NCBI RefSeq assembly: GCF_008016535.1
Contig: NZ_SAXY01000060.1
Coordinates: forward strand, 1 to 34,625
DNA length: 34,625 nucleotides
Source: Brachyspira pilosicoli
Lineage (GTDB): Bacteria; Spirochaetota; Brachyspiria; Brachyspirales; Brachyspiraceae
Reading direction: 5' to 3'
Part shown: positions 18,086-25,636 of the stretch, in pieces
Layout: every line of letters starts with the position of its first letter
Position numbering within the stretch: position 1 is the stretch's first letter
Notes under the pieces: model-generated
The model's database searches: none
What the model was told of the DNA's origin: nothing
What the model saw: only the letters and a program-made list of their open reading frames with translations
Translations under genes and position numbers: made by a program

Positions 18086-18478
18086 TTATTTCCTGTTAAT
18101 ATTTTTATATGGAGGAAGTTTTATAGCGTTTCCTTTTTTATGAACCTCTTCCTCAAGTAACACTCTATTACTTAAAGCAGCATCTATTGGAAATGATGAA
18201 TAGCTTGTTACATTAAACATAGAAGATAAATCTATTGATGATTTTTTTGAGTTTAATAAATATTCTTCACTTATATTTCTATTTACTTCAGAATGCATTG
18301 CTTCCCTATAAGAAGATTCTGAAGTTTTTATTCCTATAGTGTCAGCATACATAGAAACAGGTATATTTGAAGAAAAATTCACAACGCTAAAAAGTAATGG
18401 TATCTCTCTAGATTCTAACTCTTCTTTGCTTATCTCCATTTTTTTAATATCTTTTTTCTTTTTGTTTATAATAGACAC
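18086..18478 (-). CDS. Unknown 130-residue protein paired with the HAAS protein
   Basis: I do not recognise this protein. The preferred start is GTG at 18478 with AGGA 7 bases upstream; the inner ATG at residue 14 has no ribosome site. The N-terminus is lysine-rich (INKKKKDIKKMEISKEELES), followed by a mixed region with many Ser and Asn (SVVNFSSNIPVSMY, SSIDLSSMFNVTSYSS) and a basic end (PPYKNINRK). There is no signal peptide or membrane helix, so it should be cytoplasmic. Its stop is 4 bases from the HAAS gene start, pointing to coupled translation. Confidence 0.55.
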   Translation of the reverse strand: MSIINKKKKDIKKMEISKEELESREIPLLFSVVNFSSNIPVSMYADTIGIKTSESSYREAMHSEVNRNISEEYLLNSKKSSIDLSSMFNVTSYSSFPIDAALSNRVLLEEEVHKKGNAIKLPPYKNINRK

Positions 18479-18595
18479 ATAACATTCCTATTTTTATAAA
18501 TTACATCTCATATATAATACTAAAAAAATTATTTTATAAAATTAAAATATAAACAAAAAAGACTAGCTCTAATTAAATAATTTTATTTCAATTAA

Positions 18596-19402
18596 CTATT
18601 TTATACTCATAACTTTTTTATATAAATCATCAAACATTTTTATCACATAAGTACTTTCAGATATATTTTGTAAACAATTATCTACATCATCATATTTTAT
18701 TGATAAAAATTCATCAAAAAATCTTTTACCTCTTCTTATATTTGAAGATTCTGGTATATAAATATTTCCTTTCATTTTTTTATTGTTAAAGAAAAATAAA
18801 ATAGGTACGATTTCTATTTTTTTAAACTCGTTGGAAAGGTATGCAAAAGTTTTTATAAATTTTCTATTAATATCAATAAATTTACCAGTATCATGATCAT
18901 CATTATATTTTATTTCTAAATAATAAATAATATTAGTTTCCTTATCTTCAAAAAGTAAATCTATATCATGGTTAAATGAATTACTAATATCATCTTTATT
19001 ATTTTTTATATTATTCAATATTTCCTTTTGTAATTTTTTAAATGATTTTTCTAATTCATAATCAGTATTTAAAGTAGTTTGACAATCAGTTATGTAACTA
19101 TTTATCCTAGTTTCATTAGATTTAGAAATCTTAAAATTATTGCTTTTTTTACCGCTATATTCATCTATAATTTTATATTTTTTTTCATTGGATATAATAA
19201 CTCTCATAAGTTCTTCAATAAAATTTCCAAATTGTATATTCATACTTTGAAGTAATCCACCAAATATTCTATATTTTTTAGGTATAAAATGTATTTTTAC
19301 ATTATGTTTAGAATGCAATTCATCTATTTTATTTTTGTTGCTTGAATTTTCAATAATGTTATATACTGCCTGATTTATAATTTCTTTTATATTATCATTC
19401 AT
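18596..19402 (-). CDS. Type II restriction endonuclease, HinfI/TdeIII-like
   Basis: A 268-residue protein with a PD-(D/E)XK core: D146/D148 in HDIDLLF, then E163 and K165 in YYLEIKYN, followed by the DTGK segment (171-174) seen in HinfI/TdeIII-type enzymes. It overlaps the end of a methyltransferase gene by 8 bases, which suggests translational coupling with the methylase read first. Because that methylase closely resembles M.HinfI, cleavage at GANTC (G^ANTC in HinfI) is the natural prediction. Length matches R.HinfI (about 262). The core motif is visible directly; the exact family and site are inferred from the partner. The gene is complete, with no frameshift. Confidence 0.75.
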   Translation of the reverse strand: MNDNIKEIINQAVYNIIENSSNKNKIDELHSKHNVKIHFIPKKYRIFGGLLQSMNIQFGNFIEELMRVIISNEKKYKIIDEYSGKKSNNFKISKSNETRINSYITDCQTTLNTDYELEKSFKKLQKEILNNIKNNKDDISNSFNHDIDLLFEDKETNIIYYLEIKYNDDHDTGKFIDINRKFIKTFAYLSNEFKKIEIVPILFFFNNKKMKGNIYIPESSNIRRGKRFFDEFLSIKYDDVDNCLQNISESTYVIKMFDDLYKKVMSIK

Positions 19403-20477
19403 TACTATCTCCTATATAAATATATCTTAATTCATCTATAGGTATAAATTTATCATTGTAATATGTATAAAAATAATTCCAGCCATTATATTTTTCTAAT
19501 TTTTGTAATTTAGCACTCATTTGATGTATAGAAAAATTTCCAAGTTCATTTTCAACATTTCCATTCTTATTTAATATGCAGACTTCATTTCCTTTTTTTG
19601 TATATAGTTTCTGATTAGGTTTTAAATAACCTTTTTCAATAAGATTTTTGATAGGAACCTTTGGTGGTTTAACCTCATAATCAAGATTTATAAGATTTGA
19701 CATTTCAGTTTCCACATTTTTTATACGATCTTTAGCATAATATATGTACTTATCTTCTCTTTCTATTCCTATATAATTTCTTGCCAATCTTTTTGCAACA
19801 GCTCCAGTAGTACCTGTTCCAAAAAATGGATCTAATACTATATCGTTAGGTTTTGAAGAGGAAATAATTACTTTAAATAATAGATCTTCTGGTTTTTGTG
19901 TAGAATGTACTTTATTACCATCTTTATCTTTTAATCTTTCATTTCCTGTACAAAGAGATATATTCCATACACTTTTTTCCTGCTTATCATTATTTAAATG
20001 TTTCATAGTTTTATAATTAAAAGTATATTTTGTATTTTTATTTTTACCACACCATAATAAAGTTTCATGAGCATTACAAAATCTTGTACCTCCAAAATTA
20101 GGAACGGGATTAGTTTTACTCCATATTATATCATTTAATATCCAAAATCCTAAATCTTGCATTATTTTTCCTATGCGGAATATATTCTGAAATGAACCTA
20201 TAACCCAAATACTGCCTGTAATTTTCAATATTCTTTGACATTCTGTAAGCCAATTTATAGAAAAATTATCATAATCTTCAAAACCATTAAATTTATCCCA
20301 TTCATCATCAACTCCGTTAAATTTTGTTCCATTGGTTCTTAAAAGCTCTCCTTCTGTCTGCATATAATAAGGTGGATCAGCAAATATTAAGTCTATACTA
20401 TTATTAGGTATTTTTTTTAACTCCTCTATTGAATCACCTTTTATAATAGTATTTTTTATATTATTAATTATATACAT
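19395..20477 (-). CDS. Adenine-N6 DNA methyltransferase, HinfI/CcrM type (GANTC)
   Basis: A 360-residue beta-class methyltransferase: catalytic motif DPPY (34-37) comes before the SAM-binding motif DPFFGTGTTG (216-225), with HSTQKP at 191-196 between them. The target region has NPVPNFGGTRFCNAHET (123-139), very close to what I recall of M.HinfI and CcrM, and residues 270-360 form the C-terminal DNA-recognition domain of those enzymes (IHQMSAKL is a landmark). It would methylate the A of GANTC. Together with the overlapping nuclease it makes a restriction-modification pair rather than a solitary cell-cycle methylase. About 130 bases of AT-rich DNA upstream should carry the promoter. Confidence 0.92.
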   Translation of the reverse strand: MYIINNIKNTIIKGDSIEELKKIPNNSIDLIFADPPYYMQTEGELLRTNGTKFNGVDDEWDKFNGFEDYDNFSINWLTECQRILKITGSIWVIGSFQNIFRIGKIMQDLGFWILNDIIWSKTNPVPNFGGTRFCNAHETLLWCGKNKNTKYTFNYKTMKHLNNDKQEKSVWNISLCTGNERLKDKDGNKVHSTQKPEDLLFKVIISSSKPNDIVLDPFFGTGTTGAVAKRLARNYIGIEREDKYIYYAKDRIKNVETEMSNLINLDYEVKPPKVPIKNLIEKGYLKPNQKLYTKKGNEVCILNKNGNVENELGNFSIHQMSAKLQKLEKYNGWNYFYTYYNDKFIPIDELRYIYIGDSNE

Positions 20478-20611
20478 TTATATAAAGCCTTATGATAAAA
20501 ATATACAATATATTTTAACCTACACTAATTAAAATTACAAATATATAAATATTATAAAATAAAAATACTAGATTTAATATTAGTAAACCTAGTATTTTAT
20601 AAAAATAATTA

Positions 20612-21793
20612 TTATTTACAATTAATAGCATCAATTATTTCAACACATTTCATATACATTCTAGGAATATGGAAAGGACCTTTATACATATTGCCTTTTA
20701 AGTCAGTAGATATTGAGCCATCTCTATGAAGATATCCATACCATTCGCCGTATTCTGTATCAATGAATTTTTTAGTATATTCTTTAACCATATCATGTTT
20801 TTCTAAATATTTATTATCTTTTGTAAAATAATAACAATATAAAGCAGCAATAGCAGCTTCAGTCTGAGGCCACCAGAATTTCATATCATGATGATACTCG
20901 CTTTTAGGCTTTCCAAGTACATCCATATATTGAATAATTCCGCCATATTCTTTGTCCCAGCCCCATTCCCACATCCAGTCAAATATTTTTATTCCTAGAG
21001 CTTTTAATTTTTCATCATGTCCTCTCTCTATAGACTCTCTTAATATAAACCAAGATGATTCTATAGCATGTCCTGGATTTAATAACCTTCCTTCAAAATG
21101 GTCTTGTAAAGTGCCGTCAGGGTTGCATTGTTCTAATACTGCTTTTTTATCTTCGTATAAGAATAATTGTATATTAGAAAGAAGTTTATCAATATATTTA
21201 TTATAATAATCTTTATTTTCTGGGTCTGCTTTTCTTAATTCCTGAACAGTAGCAAGCATTATCATAGGAGGTCCGAATGCTATAGTAGGTCTGCTGCCTG
21301 CATCAAATTTTGGAATTAAAAGATTTTCTTTTTGATAGCGGTCTATATTATCAAGTATTTCTCTAGCCTTTTTAACATAGCTTTTATCTCCGCTTGCTCT
21401 TGAATATGCCGCCATTGCTACTAAACAAAATGTTTCTGAAAAGTAGTATCTCAATCTTTTTATGATAGGCTTACCATCCTCTGTAACTCTGAAATACATT
21501 CTTCCGTCACCGGCTTTGTCAAAACAATATTTCTCTAAAAAGTCTATACCAGATTTTGCAGCATCAAGATACTCCTGTTTTTTTTCAAAATCAGCATAAA
21601 GAGTAGAAAGTACCCAAGCAAACCTTCCCTGAAACCATACAGATTTATCGGTTTCTATAAGTCCGCCTTTTCTGTCTAAAGCTGTGTAGTACCCACCATG
21701 TTTTTTGTCAAGTCCGTTTTTAAGCCAAAATGGGATAATATTATCTTTTAGCATATGAAGATATTCGTTCTTTACTTCATTTAAATTACTCAT
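20612..21793 (-). CDS. N-acylglucosamine 2-epimerase (AGE / renin-binding protein family)
   Basis: A 393-residue (alpha/alpha)6-barrel epimerase. In sialic-acid breakdown it converts N-acetylmannosamine to N-acetylglucosamine. Residues expected in the active site are present: R57 in FQGRFAW, H242 and E245 in NPGHAIE, W307/Q310/E312 in FWWPQTEA and H375 with R378 in GPFHIPR; the two His act as acid-base pair in characterised AGEs. Length is normal (390-410). AAGGA precedes the ATG. It sits at the edge of the sialic-acid block and no nanE or nanK is present, so it probably supplies the epimerase step as in Bacteroides. A cellobiose or other sugar epimerase is the main alternative, less likely in this context. 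Confidence 0.85.
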   Translation of the reverse strand: MSNLNEVKNEYLHMLKDNIIPFWLKNGLDKKHGGYYTALDRKGGLIETDKSVWFQGRFAWVLSTLYADFEKKQEYLDAAKSGIDFLEKYCFDKAGDGRMYFRVTEDGKPIIKRLRYYFSETFCLVAMAAYSRASGDKSYVKKAREILDNIDRYQKENLLIPKFDAGSRPTIAFGPPMIMLATVQELRKADPENKDYYNKYIDKLLSNIQLFLYEDKKAVLEQCNPDGTLQDHFEGRLLNPGHAIESSWFILRESIERGHDEKLKALGIKIFDWMWEWGWDKEYGGIIQYMDVLGKPKSEYHHDMKFWWPQTEAAIAALYCYYFTKDNKYLEKHDMVKEYTKKFIDTEYGEWYGYLHRDGSISTDLKGNMYKGPFHIPRMYMKCVEIIDAINCK

Positions 21794-21941
21794 AAAAAAT
21801 CCTTATATGTTTTTTTAATAAATTTATCTATTAATATTAACCTATCAATTTTTTTAAATCAATAAAAAATTTTTCTTTTTATTTTAAAATATAGTATTAT
21901 TTAATATAAAAAAGTTTGTATTATTGAAGGTAGTTTTATTT

Positions 21942-22307
21942 ATGGATAGAGATGATTATAAAGAAATACATGAAGAAGATATAGAAATATTAGGTGAAGA
22001 TGGAATATATAGAAAATATTCAGAGTATAAACAAAAAAGAGAAAATAAAAAAATAGTATATTGGATTCCATTTATTTTAGCTTTAATATATATAATATCT
22101 CCTATTGATGCCGTTCCAGACAGAATACCGATAGGAAAATTAGACGATATATTTTTGCTATCTATTACGTTTTTTTATGCAATAAAAAAATCTAATTTTG
22201 TACAAAACTCATTTTTAAATATGATTATAAAAAATATGATATTGTCAGCAACTATCACTCTATTTGTTTTAATGATACTTATATATGCAGTGGCTATTTT
22301 AGTATAA
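21942..22307 (+). CDS. DUF1232 membrane protein
   Basis: A 121-residue protein from the ATG at 21942 (AAGG 11 bases upstream); a TTG 18 bases earlier is less likely. Residues 1-40 are acidic and charged, followed by a membrane helix and the DUF1232 signature IISPIDAVPDRIPIGKLDD (about 54-72), then a third hydrophobic segment at the C-terminus. DUF1232 proteins (YkvA type) have no settled function. It is set between AGE and nanH but on the opposite strand, so a direct role in sialic-acid use is not indicated. A decayed copy of its last 29 codons is found on the far side of nanH. Confidence 0.8.
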   Translation: MDRDDYKEIHEEDIEILGEDGIYRKYSEYKQKRENKKIVYWIPFILALIYIISPIDAVPDRIPIGKLDDIFLLSITFFYAIKKSNFVQNSFLNMIIKNMILSATITLFVLMILIYAVAILV

Positions 22308-22375
22308 AAAATATTTAAAGGATAAAATATATTAGTTTTAAAAGATAATATAGTTTTTATTAATTATTATTTTTA

Positions 22376-23668
22376 TTACCAAGTGTCAGAATATACCTCA
22401 CTTTCGTCTGTAAACCAAGCGAGATTAAATCTTCTAAATACTAAATTATAATTATCTTTTCCGCCTGCTTCTGAAGGCTCTTCAGCAAAAGTAATTATAG
22501 TTCCGTCAGGCAATGCATATATAGAAGAATAACAAGATATACCAGGCTGTATAATCTTTTTAGTATTCCAAGTTTTACCTTCATCTTCACTCATATGCAA
22601 TGTTAGTTGAGTTCTTTGATTTTTCGAATTACAATTTATAAATAATAATCTGTCTTTAGAATGTCCATTAGATTTTAATGTATATCTAATACCTTCAGCA
22701 TTAGCTCTTCCATCTGTTAAACCTACTCCATATTCAACTTTTTTCCAATTGTCATCAACTCCATCAGCTACTGCCCAATATCTATCTTTTTCTTCTCCTT
22801 CAGCTGGTTCTGGTCTAGCACTCAACAATAATTTGCCTTTATTTTCACCGCTGACAATTTCTGCTATCACTTTTGCCTCATTATATCCATTATTATCATA
22901 TTGTGTTAAACCGCCAACTTGCCAAGTATTGCCACCATCTTTAGAATAATAAGTAGCAACCCCTATTTTACTCGTTCCATTTTTACTTGCAACTACTAAA
23001 GCACAAACTAATGTACCATCGCTAAGAGTAGTACCTCTTCCAGAAGTAGCAAATCCTTTAAAATAGCCATTTTGTTTCAATTTACCAGTTGTAAATATGT
23101 CTCCCTGAACTTCTTTCCAATCAGACCAAGTTAATCCGTCATCAGTACTTATAGATACAGCTATTCTAGATTTTTGTTCAGTATCCCATCTGAATGCTCC
23201 CCCTGTAGCAGATAACATTACCAAATTACCAGTAGGTGTATGTTCAAATAGCACAGGGTCTCCATGAGCATTTTTTTTTTCTGTAGGTATTTTTCCAACT
23301 CTTATATTGTCACTCCAAGTTTTACCGCCGTTTGTACTTCTTCTAACAGTAGGTTCTATTAGATCACAATTACCCCATCCTATATCATCATTAGATTTTT
23401 TTCTGTTATCAAATGCTACTATTATAGTATTTTTCTTTGTTAGTAAAACGGCAGGTATGCGATAATATTGCTTAGGGTCTGAAGTTGTATGCCCTAATGT
23501 TATAGTATGTATCATTTGTGCGGTTTTCTGTTCTTCATCAGTGAGAAACCAAGAAGGTTTAGTATTTGTATTACCACTGCCTGAATTATTGCGGCTAGGC
23601 TTCGCTGGGTTAGTACATGATACTAGAAATGAAAATGCTAATATTAAAAATAATTCTGATTTATTCAT
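22376..23668 (-). CDS. nanH: Sialidase (exo-alpha-sialidase, GH33), lipoprotein
   Basis: A 430-residue neuraminidase that frees terminal sialic acid from host glycans. A lipobox LVSC with Cys18 marks it as a lipoprotein anchored at the cell surface or in the periplasm, followed by a Ser/Asn/Gly-rich linker (25-36). The catalytic fold shows the YRIP motif (R70, arginine triad), four Asp boxes S-x-D/N-x-G-x-T-W at 111-118, 174-181, 242-249 and 360-367, the acid D94 or D95 region, E264 in NEAK and the nucleophile Y380 in CYSSIY. AAGGAG precedes the ATG. It is transcribed away from nanA, sharing a 460-base gap that carries repeated candidate operator motifs. Confidence 0.95.
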   Translation of the reverse strand: MNKSELFLILAFSFLVSCTNPAKPSRNNSGSGNTNTKPSWFLTDEEQKTAQMIHTITLGHTTSDPKQYYRIPAVLLTKKNTIIVAFDNRKKSNDDIGWGNCDLIEPTVRRSTNGGKTWSDNIRVGKIPTEKKNAHGDPVLFEHTPTGNLVMLSATGGAFRWDTEQKSRIAVSISTDDGLTWSDWKEVQGDIFTTGKLKQNGYFKGFATSGRGTTLSDGTLVCALVVASKNGTSKIGVATYYSKDGGNTWQVGGLTQYDNNGYNEAKVIAEIVSGENKGKLLLSARPEPAEGEEKDRYWAVADGVDDNWKKVEYGVGLTDGRANAEGIRYTLKSNGHSKDRLLFINCNSKNQRTQLTLHMSEDEGKTWNTKKIIQPGISCYSSIYALPDGTIITFAEEPSEAGGKDNYNLVFRRFNLAWFTDESEVYSDTW

Positions 23669-23867
23669 AATTGACTCCTTATAAATTTGTTGTATAAAAA
23701 AATCAATAATATTTTAGAATAAGCTAAAATAATATGTTATATTTCATATATAATTTTAAGTATATCAAAATAATTTCATATTTCAATATTTTTTATTTTA
23801 TTACTAATAGGTATAAAATATGTAGTTATTTTCATACAAATAAATATTATTTTATAAGTATAATGCA

Positions 23868-23957
23868 ATATTATTTATAAAAAATATAATATTATCAACA
23901 ACTATCACTCTATTTTGTATAATGATTATTATATATCTAATAGCTATTATTATTTAA
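23868..23957 (+). pseudogene. Remnant of a second DUF1232 gene (C-terminal end)
   Basis: Thirty codons ending in TAA at 23955-23957 encode IKNIILSTTITLFCIM and on to IAIII, closely matching the last 29 residues of the DUF1232 protein at 21942-22307 (IKNMILSATITLFVLM ... VAILV). The DNA match is also clear, including an identical run ACTATCACTCTATTT. There is no start codon, ribosome site or upstream part, so this is a leftover of a duplicated and deleted copy, now inside the nanH-nanA gap. Confidence 0.75.
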
Positions 23958-24046
23958 AATCAAATTTGTATTTTTGAAAATAACACACTAGTAACTTATA
24001 TAATGAGATATGTTATATATAAAAGCATATTTTTTATATTTTAGTG

Positions 24047-24075
24047 TTGATAAAACATAAATAATGAAATATACT
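24047..24075 (+). promoter_or_regulatory. Probable promoter of nanA operon
   Basis: TTGATA (24047-24052) and TATACT (24070-24075) are 17 bases apart. The start would fall near 24082, 47 bases before the nanA ATG, within the third candidate operator copy. Confidence 0.55.
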
Positions 24076-24128
24076 ATATGTTATGTATTGAATATATAAA
24101 TTCATTTAATACAAAAAAGGAGTTAAGC

Positions 24129-25025
24129 ATGAATAAATGCGAAGGTATATTATCAGCTCTAATGACACCATTTAACAAAAATGGAAAATTAGATGAAAAA
24201 GTATTGAGGAAATATGTAAGACATAATATTGACCGTATGAAAGTTAATGGCTTATATGTCGGAGGTTCTACTGGAGAGGGGCTATTAATGTCTAAAGACG
24301 AAAGAATGGCTGTACTTGAAATTACAAAAGAAGAAGTTAATGGAAAAATACCTCTAATAGCACATGTAGGTACATTAAATCTTAATGAAGCTTGTGAAAT
24401 GGCGCAAAAGGCAGAAGAGTTAGGATATGATTTAATATCAGCTGTTACTCCATATTATTATCCATTTTCATTTAGTGATATCAGCAAATATTATAACACT
24501 ATTCTAAAGGCAACAAATAAAATTCCTTTGGTAATATATTTCTTGCCTAGCCTATCAAACAACAGCATATCATTAGATGACTTTGGAAAACTTTTTGAAG
24601 ATAAAAGAGTTATGGGAATAAAATATACTTCATCAGATTTATTCTTATTAGAAAGATTAATACAAAAATTCCCAGACAAAATGATGTGGGCTGGTTTTGA
24701 TGAATTATTAATAGCATATGCTTCTTATGGTTTAAGGTCTGGAATTGGTTCTACATACAATATACAAGGTCCTTTAGCAAGAAAGGTAGTAGATGCTGTT
24801 GAGGCTAAAGATTTATCTAAAGCTCTAAAAATACAGCATGATATGAATGATATAATTAAAACTTTACTAAGTGTAGGTATATATCCGGCACTTAAAGAAT
24901 GTATTACTTTCTATGATTCTTCAGCTGTTTCTTATTGCAGAGCACCTATGGGTTCAAAACCGCTTGGCAAATCAGAGAAAAAAGTATTAAAAGATATGTT
25001 TGATAAATATTTATCTAAACTATAA
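24129..25025 (+). CDS. nanA: N-acetylneuraminate lyase
   Basis: A 298-residue class I aldolase that splits N-acetylneuraminate into pyruvate and N-acetylmannosamine in the cytoplasm. The start chosen is the ATG at 24129, six bases after AAGGAG; a longer frame from 24078 has no ribosome site. With this start the key residues fall at the E. coli positions: GSTGE at 46-50, Y137 in VIYFLP, and the Schiff-base K165 in GIKYTSSD. Length equals the E. coli enzyme (297). It is first in the operon nanA-nanQ-SSS transporter-nanM and diverges from nanH. A hairpin follows its stop, so later genes may be read at lower level. Confidence 0.95.
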   Translation: MNKCEGILSALMTPFNKNGKLDEKVLRKYVRHNIDRMKVNGLYVGGSTGEGLLMSKDERMAVLEITKEEVNGKIPLIAHVGTLNLNEACEMAQKAEELGYDLISAVTPYYYPFSFSDISKYYNTILKATNKIPLVIYFLPSLSNNSISLDDFGKLFEDKRVMGIKYTSSDLFLLERLIQKFPDKMMWAGFDELLIAYASYGLRSGIGSTYNIQGPLARKVVDAVEAKDLSKALKIQHDMNDIIKTLLSVGIYPALKECITFYDSSAVSYCRAPMGSKPLGKSEKKVLKDMFDKYLSKL

Positions 25026-25035
25026 TATATTTTTT

Positions 25036-25076
25036 AGAGTGCTGCAGTAAATAAAAAAATCAGCACTCTTATTTTT
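25036..25076 (+). terminator. Hairpin between nanA and nanQ
   Basis: AGAGTGCTG (25036-25044) pairs perfectly with CAGCACTCT (25061-25069), followed by TATTTTT. The 9-bp stem with a 16-base loop looks like a partial terminator inside the operon; alternatively it marks the true end of the nanA transcript with a further promoter before nanQ. Confidence 0.65.
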
Positions 25077-25103
25077 AATTAATTTTTAAAAGGACATTGT
25101 ATT

Positions 25104-25568
25104 ATGATATTAAAACCAATAAAAAGTGAGTTTAATCAAAACTTTCATGATGCTATATGGAAAGCTAAAAACTATATTAGAGAACATTATGAGGATTTGA
25201 AAAAACTCCCTAATGGAAAACATCTGCTAGACAAAGAGATATGCGAGGGTGCTTTTATCAATGTTACAGAATATGATAACAAAGATAATCCTCCTTGGGA
25301 ATCACATTTAAAATATGTAGATGTTCAAATAATTTTTGAAGGTTCTGAAGATTTTATTATAGCAAATACTTCAACATTAAAGCCAAAAACTTATGATGAA
25401 GAAACCGACTATCATGATTGGGAAGGTGAAGGAACTCTTCGTTTAACTTTATCTCCAGGAGAAATACTTATACTTCTTCCTTACGACGCTCATAGAGTAG
25501 GGCTTCCTCCAAAAAGCGGTAAAAATCATGTTAGAAAAGCTATAGTTAAAGTACCATACAAAGCTTAA
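25104..25568 (+). CDS. nanQ: YhcH/NanQ-type sialic acid anomerase
   Basis: A 154-residue cupin-like protein of the YhcH/YjgK/YiaL family. NanQ speeds opening of the sialic-acid ring so that NanA, which needs the open form, has substrate. Conserved residues are visible: E66 and H68 in WESHLKYVDVQ with D73 and Q75, the GEILILLPYDAHRVG segment with H130, and K145 in VRKAIVKV. Length is as usual (150-155). AAAAGGA lies before the ATG. Its place between nanA and the transporter supports the role; the family also includes members of unknown substrate. Confidence 0.88.
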   Translation: MILKPIKSEFNQNFHDAIWKAKNYIREHYEDLKKLPNGKHLLDKEICEGAFINVTEYDNKDNPPWESHLKYVDVQIIFEGSEDFIIANTSTLKPKTYDEETDYHDWEGEGTLRLTLSPGEILILLPYDAHRVGLPPKSGKNHVRKAIVKVPYKA

Positions 25569-25636
25569 TAACTATGCTTTCTTAAAAAGAATTAACTTTT
25601 TATAAACAAATATTTTAATAAATAGGAGAAAATTAT

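Larger units (their letters stand above)
23732..24086. promoter_or_regulatory. Three copies of ATATGTTAT[A/G]T in the nanH-nanA gap
   Basis: The 11-mer occurs at 23732-23742, 24008-24018 and, with one change, at 24076-24086, all on the plus strand. The first lies about 65 bases before the nanH start; the third begins directly after the nanA -10 box, where a repressor would block transcription. The spacing and the regulated context suggest an operator, but in such AT-rich DNA chance cannot be excluded. Confidence 0.4.
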
